Source of the DNA: Wolfiporia cocos
Lineage: Eukaryota > Basidiomycota > Agaricomycetes > Polyporales > Phaeolaceae
Direction of reading: 5' to 3'
DNA: 64,000 bases
NCBI GenBank assembly: GCA_029448655.1
Contig: JACCLO010000032.1
Span: forward strand, 1-64,000
The position numbers and the translations under genes are program-made. The notes under the pieces are model-generated. The model did not search any database. It was not told the DNA's origin and saw only the letters and a list, made by a program, of their open reading frames with translations. Positions 10,373 to 21,424 of this stretch are shown here, one piece after another (the stretch's first letter is position 1; every line of letters begins with the position of its first letter).

Positions 10373-13039
10373 TCAGACATGGGTTTCTCGTGGCCACCAC
10401 GAATCAAGCAGTTCGCGGTCATCCTCAGCTTCAATTGGACCACAGGGCCGACCAGGCCAACCGATGGACTCGTTGCGCATCGCAGGGTAGAATACCTGAC
10501 TGGCTTTGCCCGCCCAATCAAAGTCGACAACCTTGATCTCCGCTTTTTTCTTCGTCAACGATCCGCGCCATGATATTGCTCGACCTAAGGTCGCCGTGTA
10601 CGAAGCCCTTTTTCTTGAGCAATTTCAGAACATTCTCCAATGATTCCCGTATAGCCTTACGGCACAGAGGGGTTAAATCACGTAAGAGGTCGTGTAAGCG
10701 CTTCCAATCCCCATCCAAGTGGTCCATGATGTAGGCAACAGGAGCACCTTCCAAGCAGACACACCCATGGAGGGTAGGCACGAGGCCTTCCTTCGCCAGA
10801 AGTCGATGTATGTCTTCGCCATAGGAACCGCTGACAAGCTTGACAACCACAGGTGTCTGCTCCGGCAACTTCTCCCGTGCAGAGGTCGTCGACAACGTTG
10901 CTGTGAACAGCACTCGGTTGTTGAGATCGACGACAAGAGGCTTCTTGAATGTGAGGGTCCCAGTGCTTGGTTTGTCGGCAGCGGTGTCGGCAGCGGTGTC
11001 GGCATACAGCGTGCAGGATGAGTAGATTTGAGGGGTGCCACAAGGGAATGAGGGTGGTTCAGCGGTTGATGAAGCCAGCCTGTAGGACGACATTAACCTG
11101 ATCCCACAGTGGCATTATTGTGTTGGGCAACGTACTCCTTCAGCTCCTCTACTCCTTTAGCGAGCGCATACAGCAACCGTGCGAGCTGATTCTGTCGCTC
11201 TTTGGTGACGTCTGGTAGCATACAATACATTGCACTTAGTGGTTCCACTATGTAATCCTCTCCATCATAAAAACCGCCCTGCATGGACAGATGGGGTCCT
11301 GTGTGATAATCATAAGGGCGCCCAAGAACATGTATGTTTGGTTCAAAGTACATACCCAACAAGCATGGGAGAAACATTGGTGCACCCGCCTTCATGCACA
11401 TCGAAGAGTTTGACCACAATCGAGTAGTCGTGCGCCACTTGCATGTAGACGTCATAGCCAGTTTCTGTCACAGATTTGGGACATGCCACTATTTTTCCCG
11501 TATTTTTACCTATTTATCTGGTATTTCTACAACCTTGTAGACATTTACGCTGCTAAGCGCCCGTCTACACGTACACGCAACCAAACAACACGTACACAAC
11601 GCGGTATACGTCCACTTGTCATAACAACACGTACATAACACGCTTGTACGCGTCAATGACTCAGCGGACTAACCTCCGGTGTCACGCGCCTTACTCATAT
11701 CCCGATACCGGGCTATGTCAGTACAATTGGATAAGCGGCCCGCTCGTTATCACATGCCAATGACCTTACGATTACTCATATCCCGATCCCGGAATATAAT
11801 AATCACATGCATGGCTTACTAACGTAGCTACAGCCACTTCCACAACATGGACCTACGGTCCAAACAAACGATCTTACTGGTGCGGCCATTACCGGCGCAC
11901 ATGGTCTATGGTAGTTTACGACTAAACCATATTAGTTATGTCTGCGCACAGACCACCTTCATGTTTGGCTCCCTTACCGGTAACCAAACAAAACATGTAT
12001 ATAAGTAGGGCTATCACTGCGGATAAGCCTTAGATTTGTTCTCTGCATTCGCACAGTTACATACCATCTCTGCTTGCGCCCACTAGCCTCCTCACCAACC
12101 TTCTGCAACATCTTCAAGTCGTCTATAAGGTTATAGTGTGAGTCCCACAGTCTAGTCTGTGTCAGTTTCGCCCGCCTCACGCTTGTCCTCACGCAGGCAA
12201 ACTGGGAAGATCTCCTCCTCGTCCATGAACAACGTTGCATCCGGTTTGCATACGGCACGGTCGAGTTTGGGAAAAAATTTGTGGTTGAGCCTAAAGTTAG
12301 GGAGCAGTCCTTGAACACATTCGTTAAATTTCGCTGTGCGTGCGTTCTCATCGTCGAACGGGTTTCCCATCTCGTTGCACAATAAGGCGGCAGCACGGAT
12401 GGAGGCAACCGCGATAGGGTCATCGGTGGCTGAAGAAAGGTCTGTGCCAAGTCGAATTCGGAAAAGACGAAAGACATCGTGGAGCGTGCATATCGGCACA
12501 CCGCTCTTTTCAACGGGACGCATACATAAGATGGCTGCGCGGGTTCTTTGTACGTCTGCCCACACGTCCGTCTTGGCAAATTCTGATGGTGCAGGGAGGG
12601 AGTTGAGCAGTACCCTGAAATAAAAGGCAAGGTTCGCATATTGTGTATTCAAATCATTCAGTTGTAACTCTTTTGAGTGCATGTCAGCTTGGGACTAGGG
12701 ACGTCAGGAATAGATAGCAAGCCTACTTGCCATATCTGGGTAATCATCTGGGATGTTGATATGTACTTCCAAGTACTGCATTTCACCCAACTCCTTCTCT
12801 CCAGGAGCAGAAGCTGCACTGACCACAAGTCCCATAATACTCATAGCGAGCTTAGCACCAACTGTACCAAGACCCTCCTCCTGCAGAAGCGGCAATATCT
12901 CTTTTTTTACATGTTCAATCAAGCGGTTGACCTTTTTGGCTGCCTCCTCGACTAAGCTCTTTAGAGTTTTGTATTGAGGACGCGGCTTCTTGCGTGGTGA
13001 TGATGGGGTGTCACTGGGACGTTTCAAACCCGATGACAT
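10373..13039 (-). pseudogene. FunK1-like fungal protein kinase gene, split by solo LTR and frameshifted
   Basis: This belongs to the kinase-like family expanded in mushrooms. Reading down the minus strand: start at 13039 with a basic N-terminus, a short intron near 12680-12715, and a conserved N-terminal region down to 12165 (LFMDEEEIFPVCLREDKREAGE). Then come the solo LTR (11466-12164) and resumption at 11460 (TGYDVYMQVAHDYS). The kinase domain has VVVKLV, the catalytic loop FVHGDLRSSNIM and the DFG-equivalent VVDFDWAGK. Frame breaks fall near 11385 and 11090, and at the A6 run near 10550, between HGDLRSSN and DFDWAGK. The LTR lies inside the coding sequence with a GTTTC duplication, so the gene is dead even if the small breaks were errors. 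Confidence 0.85.
11466..12164 (+). repeat. Solo LTR of the element 2 family, in the kinase gene
   Basis: This 699-bp unit runs from TGTCACAGATTT to TCTGTGTCA and is flanked by GTTTC at 11461-11465 and 12165-12169. It is the reverse complement of the element 2 LTRs (50482-51180 and 59770-60468) with modest divergence. No internal sequence remains, as expected after LTR-LTR recombination. Confidence 0.95.
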
Positions 13040-14290
13040 GACACCGTGCTTGGGCTTGGGAGGGGGAGGGCTGTGGTGGTGGCAGTCAATAGGAGAGATG
13101 CGAGTCTACCTATCAGTAAGCAAGAGTCACCACGCTGCACTGGACGGCAAACCAGTGCTCCGGTGACCATATATGCATGGTGTCCAGGGTCCCATGCTGA
13201 CAAACCAGTGTGCCGACTCGCGGCATCGGTGGCGCTGGGCGTTTACGATCCATATCAATCCCTTCCAATTCACGGCAAGCTAGTACGCGATCACGAAGTC
13301 GACTCTCACTCGCACTCAGAGTGAGAAGTCCGTTCATCTCGCGATCCCCGTCACCCAAATGCATCTGCACTAGCGAGGCACTTGTTCGCAAGGCACAGTG
13401 AGACACCACGCCCGTTCATCTCGCAATGATCGTCTAGGCTCGTGAACCCTTCGTGAATGGTGCACCTAGCAAGTCCCCTTCACGCTTTCATGTGTGCTGC
13501 GCACAGGCACCATTCTGATGCAGTTCCAGCCCACATAATGGCGGAGGTCGATAGCAAATCGGCTCACCAATGCGTGCTTTGATGCGTGCACAGCTGTGCT
13601 CATAGCCGATTTTATTGAGAAGTAAACCTAATCTTTCCGTGCCAAGAGACCCGCCGCAATGCCGTGAAACAATGTCTCAGGCTGTCGCCGTCATTGGATA
13701 TAAACTTATGTTACGGGTGTCAGAGAGCGTGTTCGGCAATGATGGAAGAAGTAACCATTCAACGAGAGTGTGGAAAATGGAAGATAGTGTGGCGCGCGGG
13801 ATGGGAAGAGAAGGGTGCCACACCGGCGAGGAGTGGCCGCGCCCCAACAGTGGTCGAGATGAGCCCGATGGATGCATAACACAAGGTGCTCTGTATCGAG
13901 ACGGTATGAACAAAGGAAGCTGGGTAGCGAGGTGTCACGGCGAATACTTTAGCTTCCTCATGCTGCGTTGGAATGCTAGGTGGTTTTGCACGGGGTTATT
14001 GGCATACCATTGTTAGAACAACAAGTTATTGAGTATCGAATGCCGGATGACGGTAGTTAGGTGAGAGTTACATGCATTGCACATATCACCTTCCGCTTGC
14101 AATGGTCATGTAAACTAACACTATCCCTTCTGAGGCGTGCGTGGACCGATCGCTTGTATACAGCTGTGTCTTGTTTCCTGTTTCATGCTACAGCTGCATG
14201 TGATGATCAACATGCAATGATTTGTACTAGAGCGTTTGTGATATCGAGCGAACTCACCGCGTTCTCTACTATAACATGGTTGTATTCCTT
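13040..14290. other. Intergenic stretch, no supported gene
   Basis: Only short open frames of doubtful composition are present. One on the minus strand (13113-13409) has a mildly protein-like stretch (SASESRLRDRVLACRELEG), but without family match or splice context I do not call it a gene. Confidence 0.4.
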
Positions 14291-17200
14291 TCACTGTCTC
14301 AGGCTCGCGGGAATTTCCACTAGGACCACCGGCATCCTTCCAACGAGTGTTGTACGATCGATGCTCTTTATCGTCTCTTCTATTTTGCAGCATATCCCTT
14401 CATTTGCGCGAAGCAACTCTTCCAAACTGTCAATGACAGCACGCCCAGAGGACGCATATTCGGCCTCGAGGTCGATAAGGCGGTTGAAGTGGGCGACACT
14501 GCAGTGGCCGTTCACAGGGATCAGCAGGTCCGCAAGAATGCGAAGTATGTATGGGCAGTCAGCACACACCTATCCGCACGCATGTGCATAGGATCCTGCG
14601 CTGCCTCCCGGAGGATTGCACTCCGATCAATGTGCACTTCTTCACGTACGCTGTCAAAGCGATCCGTGATCTTGCCGAAAATAGCCTGCGAGGGTCGAGC
14701 ACATACTCAGCATACCGCAATATCCTTAGCAGCTTCTACGGCACCTGATGCAACTCCCGCAGAACATCTTCGATGTCTTGGACATTTGCAGTGGCTTCCT
14801 TGCACCGCGAGCGGTTCCCAGCACCCGTTATATTTGTTTTCCGGAATGAGCCACGTTCACGTCGCCCTATGAAAGGCTCGTGTTCAATATCCTGCAGCAG
14901 CAGTCCCAGTGACACTAACAACAAAAGTCAGAAGTGCGCCGTTGTATCTATGGATAAGTTTACCAGTAGCCCTCTCTCGCTTGTATGGGCTCAGCGATGT
15001 GGGCTGACTCCGAGAACCAATCTCAAAGTTCAACTCCGGCAACGGTTCGCATTCTTCCACGACTGGCGCGAAGGTAACGGAATGTCTAGGATGGGTCTTT
15101 CTCGTGGAGACAGAGTCTCCTGCACAATCATCGACCTCAACAACCTTGCCAATTGGGGTAGATGTTACCTCCGTCAACTCAAAATCAGTTTGCTCAAGCT
15201 TTTCCGGAGAGGGAATGACGAGAGGAGCAGGAGAATGTATACGATCGGATCTTGGTGTGGTATTCGTTCCGAGCATGGAATCTGCTATGGTCGCATGTAT
15301 CGCCTTGTTGGCAACTTCGGAGATGTCTGACATAGAATCTTCAGCGGTGGCTGGCTCCTCAGGCAGAGGCCCTGTATGAACATTACCAGATCCCGTCAAG
15401 AGGCTTTCAGATGCGGATGATGACATAGACTTCTTGGACAGAGATGTGCATCCCAAAGTATTCAGTGTAGGCTGTATGGTTTCTTCATGGTGAACACCAG
15501 GAACTCCGCTCGTACTGTGTCTACAGTCGCAGATCTGTGAGGGGCTTCAGAAGTGAGGTTGGCCCATGGCGCAATCTTTCTCTTTTTGCTTGTGGACTGT
15601 TTTAGTATTAGCGTATGGCGTAGAAAGTGTCACGGTACACGCGCCTTAGCAATGTTGGTAGAACCTGACAATGGGTGAGCTTTCTCTTGCAAGGCAGGGT
15701 TCGACATTTCGACCCTCTGTAGTCCACGACCATGATATGGCTTTCTCATCAATCACGAGAACGCAAGAGAACAAACATACCCTTTTGTCCGTTGTCGAAG
15801 CACTGGCTGCGAGAGCAGGGACCACATGCTTTGCGTGTGTCTTGATTTTTACTTCCGATTGATTTTCCTTAGTCTCTTCGACAGGTTCGTCCTCGACGAA
15901 CGTGTCAGATAGCTCATGCCTGTCACATAACGGATCGTCGTCCGAGGCTCCCTGGTAGATGATAGGGCCCGGCGGAGACGGTTTTGTCTTCCAGAGCTTT
16001 GCTTTATGAGGTCTACCTTTGGTCGTGCTCGACTGAGGGGCTTTGCTTTCCAGGGCAGGCTTATTGTCGGCCTTCTTGCGACGAGCAAACAAAGCTGTGA
16101 GAGGAGACAACGTGTTCCGAGTAGACGAAAATGGATCGGATTCGGGTAGAGCACCATAGTCAATCATGTGGGAGCATGAGGGTAGGAGAACATATTTTCT
16201 CCTTTTCGCCGTGATATCTGTTGGTTGCCCTAGTCGCCGCTGTAGAACGAGGCTGAAGCACCTGAGATTCCGTGCGCTCTGGAGGATCTGGTGTGCAAAG
16301 AGCGCTACGACCTGTCGGGGAAGTCTTGGATCGTTTATTGGCAACAGCGTCCTCTGCCAGCTTATCTGAGTTAGGACCGTCTTCGCTGCACTCAGTAGAA
16401 TCTCGCTTTCTCTTGTAGGCCTTGGCGGCAACAGAGTTATTGGTCGACTTGCGGGTTTTCCCGGCAAGTCGGGATTCGGACGATTTGGCTGACCTAGTGG
16501 AGATTACTCTAGGGCCTTCCGACCGTTGCCTACGTTGAGGCGGGGCCAGCAGAACCGAGTCGACGTCAGATGGATCACATAGTTCCTCATCGCTTGCGCC
16601 AAAGGCTTCTCTTCGGACATTTTCGAACGCATATGGGGCGTAGATTTCATAGACTGACGTTCGTCGATAGCAGAAGATCTCGAACTAGTCGCGTTATCAA
16701 GGTCTGATCCGCAGCTGAGTTCGTCACTGCTTTGGTTGGTATTGTAGACTAGCGGAAAGTTGACAGTGTTGATGAGCGCGGATGCTATGGATTGTGTGAT
16801 ACTCACATTGTTGGACTTTCTCAATCCTCTAGTGAGTGGAGATCAGTCATGGAAGAATGCGATCAATTTAGCGCACCTCGGATTGGCTTAGTTGTTTCAT
16901 CGGCTTGCCCTGGGTGTCAAAATCTAAAACCAGTGGCGACGTCGCTAGTGATAGCTTCGGTGGGAGTATCTCTCTATACTTCTGTCCCTGCATTACGATA
17001 CCGTGTCAGCACTCGCAAACCAGATAGAAAGTATAAGCTACGCTTTCTTACTTGACCTCTGTCGCGCAACGCATTTGCGAATCTGTCCAGATCGCCGCTC
17101 GTAAGAGTAAACGTTACAACTGGGCCGCTTTCGTCTATGCCAGAGGTTATCGGTTCTCCTCCGAGAATAGGAGGACTGCACATGACAATTTGCACCTGCG

Positions 17201-18674
17201 CGCCGACCCTCTCCTCGCCAGAACGCTCGCGCAGGATATCTATTTTGTGTATGGAAGTGTATGAGATTGTCAGGGATTCATATTGGTTATCCTGTATCGA
17301 TGTATGAACATATAATCAGCTCGCCGTATGACGGACATCGAATAAGGTCAAAAGGCACACTTCTATGAGCATGTTCACGAGTATTGCCTTGGGATCGACA
17401 TATAGCCTATCGCATCGTTGTGTTTGCCCACAGGCACAGACTTCTTCTATCGCAAAAGGCTGCGGGCTATATGGCGCCGGTCAGCGTGATAATACGGCAG
17501 CTTAAGTTACTCACAAAGTCCGGTCGCCAGCAGCCAGTGCTTCGGCAATCTTCCGTGAGGTCACGTCCCAGTCCTCCGAGGGCACGTTCTCAAGCAGCCC
17601 CGTGACCTTTTTGTCCGATGCTGGTGGTTTCCGGGGGAGACGACTTGCTGAACACAGACTGGATGAATGCAGTACGGTTTGCGCGACCGGAGGCAGCCCC
17701 CTTCGTTGAAGGCAATAGACGCGCAAATAGCGTCAACAAGCTCTCCAGAGGAAGGAAATCTGGATCATGGTATCGGAATCTGACATGACGCTGCTTCGAG
17801 AGAGCTTACCTTTGGTGCGCCAGATGGTGGCTCCGAGGCGACGACTACGCACAAGAAATGGTATGCGGCATAGTAAGGTAAAATGGAATCAGGCTCACCC
17901 TCCAAGGATTTGGTCGTCACGAAGCGTGTGTTGATTGGCGTGATGCATCGCAGCAGAATCGGCGAGAAGAGTATATGCCTGGTAATGTCGAAATGAGTGT
18001 AAGTTTGGCGCATAAATAAAGGTGTAAGAGACCGTACAGTGCATCGTAAACCAGTACTTATCATCGGAGCAGTTGGTGAGAAACATATGTCGCATAGATT
18101 GGGAAAAAGCGTGGCTGCTATGACGTCCTTTGCTTTGCTACTTTTGCCTTTGTCTAGCGCACCCATGAGCCCATCTGAAGAAGGGAATGGGGATGGAGAT
18201 TACCGTTTTCACTTTCATCGAGAAAATCCTGGACATAGTCAGCTTCCCGGACAAAGCGTAAACATCGAACTAAAGCATACGAGAACACCGGACAAGAGAG
18301 AGTTGAGCACTCCTTCCCATAACCCCTGTTGCTCATTCTGCTGCTTTCTAAGAGTTGGGAGAACCTTCTCGTGATAGACCTTGTAGAAAATCGCGGCAGC
18401 GGCTTCAAGGGCAGGCTGCGGAAAAGCAGAGTATATGGGAAGAAGGGGCCTGCGCAGACACTGAGATAACACTTTGGATGCTTGCTCGGATATCGTGGAT
18501 AAATTCTATATGATGATGAACAGACATCCACTGAGCCCCAAATAGCTGCCTTACGAGTAAGACGAGGTGGGAGGACACCTTCTCGAGGGCCTCTGCTAGA
18601 CTTTTGCTATTCTTGGCGCGAGATTTTGAGATAGTCTGCTGCAGCAATTTGAAAGGAGAATCGGAGGCAGACAT
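14291..18674 (-). CDS. Uncharacterised multi-exon protein; possible Red1/SYCP2-like meiotic axis factor
   Basis: Protein-like exons joined by short GT-AG introns run from the ATG at 18674 to the stop at 14291. The N-terminal part is helical (MSASDSPFKLLQQTISK...; LEAAAAIFYKVYHEKVLPTL; ICFSPTAPMISTGLRCT), suggesting an ARM-like fold. The middle looks beta-rich (FTLTSGDLDRFANALRDRGQ ending at a donor near 17050, then KLSLATSPLVLDFDTQGKPM). Next is a long disordered Ser/Lys-rich region (about 16600-15000, with KRKRDS and KRSKTS basic patches). The C-terminus is helical and coiled-coil-like (VQDIEDVLRELHQ, then FGKITDRFDSVREEV, ending IPASLRQ). ARM-like, PH-like, disordered and coiled-coil parts in that order resemble meiotic axis proteins Red1/SYCP2. 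That identity is inference from architecture only. Exon limits are approximate. Confidence 0.6.
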
Positions 18675-19045
18675 TTCAAGTGGTGGGTGTACAAGGAGTA
18701 ACTAGTATGGCTGTCAAGAACAAGGCGCGACGCGGAAACGCGTAGTGTCACATCCATCACAAATACGTGACGCGACGCAACGCACGCGCTACTAGACATC
18801 TCTGAATTAAGACGCCGATTCGAGCCGACGTTGTCCAGAATACAAGCTTGTGCTTCTGCGGACGCTTCAAACATAGCTGGTATATGTATGGTATATGATA
18901 TTTCTCATTAGCAGAAAGTAGCCACCCTTGCCGCTCGTTTGTCTTCAGGGCGAGGTATGCGATAATGGTACAAGACAAGAAAGAAGCATAAACCAAAGCT
19001 GGCGTAGAGTGACAAGAATGTCCGAACAATGCATACGAGAGCCAA

Positions 19046-20190
19046 TCACTCATACATCTTGTCTCCGTCGGTCTCAACGCCATAGAACTGCCACATCCGA
19101 TGCGCCTCCAAGTCCGGCATCCCATCCATCTTCGCGCCCACTTCTCCGTCAACCTCATATAGCTGTTTAGTCTATAAATGAAGTCTTATGAGGCACCAAA
19201 CAGCAACTAGGAAAGGAGGGAGGGGGGGTTGCTCACGAGACAGAGCGTAGTCTTGATCATCGGAGGGCCAGGCGTAAATTGCTCGAAGTCGTCGTTTGAC
19301 GAGTCTGCTTGATCCCTAGCGAATAAGTGCGGATGTGGTACGTGCAAATGTTCATCACCACCCTCCGTGGCAGAATCTACTAGCATGTCGGGCGCAGCGG
19401 GATTACTTGGGACAGCGACCTGCATTGTTCGCTTGACACGTATGAGTCTTTCTTCGATCCATCGAGTATAACTGCATCTGAAATTGCCCGTGCGACAAGA
19501 TCGGTAATAGATTTCTGACCAGTGCAAAGTAGCTTAAAATAGCATGAGTACATGATGCTGATTCTCAAAAAAGTGAGGATGCGTACAATGAGCTCGGCGC
19601 TGATCTCGCGCCTGCCAAGTGTTCGAACAACACGCTCTTCTTTGCCGTCGGAGCCTGGAGTTGTCTTACCAGCCTTGATGCTCGAAGGGTCGAGCCGGTC
19701 TCCGAGAATCGTTGTTATTTTCAGCTCTGACAGCAACGAGACGAGTGTGCAAAAGAAATCAACACAGCTGGCCCGGCACACGTAGCGATCTGCACTGGTG
19801 TGAGTGCGTCCCTGTCCTCGGCGTGAGGGGTAGTCGGCGGATCGAAGAACCCAGGGGGAAGTGGCTGCCCGTGAACGATCGTCGTGTTGGCAGTGGAGTC
19901 ATACTCCGAGAACTGGTGAGGGCACCGTAGATCCTCTGCCCATAGCGACCGTAAAGCTTCGTAGCCACCCGGCAGCGCGAACTCCCCGAGGTCGATCGGA
20001 CCGGCGCGAAGCATTTGATCGAAGAGGAGGTACCTGCGAAGCTGGGGCGTCGTGAAATAGTGCCGCACCTGCTCGAAGTCTTCGAGGATGACGTCTCGAT
20101 TGGCGAGGATAGTGAGCGCTTGAGCTTCGAGTGGGAGACCAATATTGCGATCAGTGTCGAAACCTATGGCCGGGGTTCGGAGGAGGATTC
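19046..20190 (-). CDS. Hypothetical multi-exon gene
   Basis: The minus strand reads as protein from about 20190 (GFDTDRNIGLPLEAQALTI, HYFTTPQLRRYLLFDQML, HQFSEYDSTANTTIVHGQ) through DRLDPSSIKAGKTTPG and RREISAELI. Introns lie near 19580-19520 (GTACGC donor, TTTAAG acceptor) and 19230-19165 (GTGAGC donor, AAACAG acceptor). The last exon reads LYEVDGEVGAKMDGMPDLEA and stops at 19046-19048. A frame change near 19470 is unexplained. No start codon is clear. It lies just downstream of, and on the same strand as, the RPP40-like gene. No family is recognised. Confidence 0.45.
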
Positions 20191-20192
20191 GA

Positions 20193-21150
20193 TCACCCAC
20201 CCACCAGCTCGTCCCATTTTCCCACACTAGTCTCCGCCAGCGTCCACACGTCCTCCTCCTCCCGGCCCTCCTCGTTCCTCCCAAGGAGCAAGCATCACGT
20301 GTCCTCTGACCCCGCCCACGGCGCGAGCGGCACCGTCCTCTTAGTATCAGCATGAACATACGCCGCAGGCACAGTCGGGACGCCGTGCACGGTCACAGCA
20401 GCAAGTGTGGCCGGCGCCCGGCGCCCGGAGTTACCATATCAATAAATCAGCACCGAGCCGCTATGAGAGGGCAGGGATTGGAAGGGAAGGGGATGAACAT
20501 GAGCGCGGTCGCGACGTCAGTCACAAACGGCGTGTGGAGGAGGCCGGTCCACCGGACGTGCACCGCGTCTGCGACGGACGCCGGCGCGGGCGGCGCGTAG
20601 ACGGCAACGTAAGGGTCGGTAGCGTCGCCAGCGTGCGGCCTGCCGCGGCCGAGTGAGTGAGGTGAGATCGGCGTGTGAAAGGGAGATGGCGCAGCTCACC
20701 GCTGTGCGTGTAGGCATGCCATTCCAGCCTACTGAAAGAGCGCAGATACGTCCTCCTCCCAGTCTGCCTGCCCGTTTGCGTCGTGTGGCGCCCGGGCGCA
20801 GGGGAAGGACGTGGAGAGGTGTATCGCGGGCAGCGTCGTGACGGTCGGCGAGACTACGTGTGCGAGGGATGCTTCCAGGGGGTGAGTGCGAGTGCATATG
20901 AAGAGTTACTATATATGCGGGACCGATCGCGGCAAACGGGACGCAGGACACCTGACTGCAAGGCGTAGAGCACGCGCCGTGGGCCACGGAGCGTGTCCCA
21001 GCCCGATAGCGCCGCGTGCTGCTTCGTGTTCAGCGGGACCACGTCGAGAGGAGCGAGCACCGCAACGCTGTCACCGCGGCGGGATGAAGACAAGATGGAC
21101 ACAGACGCAGTAATTAAGGCATAGGGCGGACGGTGTGGGCGTGATAACAC
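20193..21150 (-). CDS. RPP40: RNase P/MRP subunit, RPP40-like
   Basis: The C-terminal domain of this family is recognisable across exons: DWEEDVSALFQ before a GTAGGC donor near 20735, then TDPYVAVYAPPAP and VRWTGLLHTPFVTDVATAL, then HADTKRTVPLAPWAGSEDT, and the terminal WTLAETSVGKWDELVGG with stop at 20193-20195. RPP40 is a protein subunit of the RNase P and MRP ribonucleoproteins that process precursor tRNA and rRNA. Two problems stand out. An in-frame TGA at 20295-20297 replaces what should be Trp (SEDT-stop-CLL). The frame also needs a one-base shift at a C5 run near 20880 to join LALTP to LEASLAHVV. The N-terminal exon (RRGDSVAVLAPLDVVPLNTK, from ATG 21150) is tentative. The 5' end faces MSH4 across about 275 bp. 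Confidence 0.6.
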
Positions 21151-21424
21151 ATGTAACTAACTTTCACAATCCTGTACGTCCTCCCGTTGCTCGAGTCTCG
21201 TATTGTATTCGTTTCAGACCTGCCCTGTACGCACAATTGAGATCCCTTATTAGGATGTCCCGAGATTCGGCACCGCTCGTCGATCGATCGCATGCGGGGA
21301 CTCAAACCCGCCGTCATTTGTCGTCGCCCTCGGTCTCGCACCTTTTCCTTTTCGCTGGATCGCTACGCTCGTCCCATATTTTCCTGGCTTTGCACGCCCT
21401 GCCTCATCCCACCCCGCTACGGCG
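21151..21424. promoter_or_regulatory. Shared divergent upstream region, RPP40-like and MSH4
   Basis: About 275 bp separate the proposed starts of two divergently transcribed genes, so both promoters should lie here. No clear TATA box was seen. Confidence 0.35.

Noticed and set aside
13615..14016. 134-codon plus-strand open frame
   Set aside because: Residue composition looks random, there is no family match, and no splice or start context was seen.
14551..14748. Plus-strand frame PEDCTPINVHFFTYAVKAIR
   Set aside because: The minus strand over the same bases reads FGKITDRFDSVREEV with matching introns on both sides, which fits the long gene better.
20350..20990. 157-codon Arg/Pro-rich minus-strand frame over a GC-rich region
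   Set aside because: It is a shadow of the RPP40-like exons, which read sensibly in another frame.
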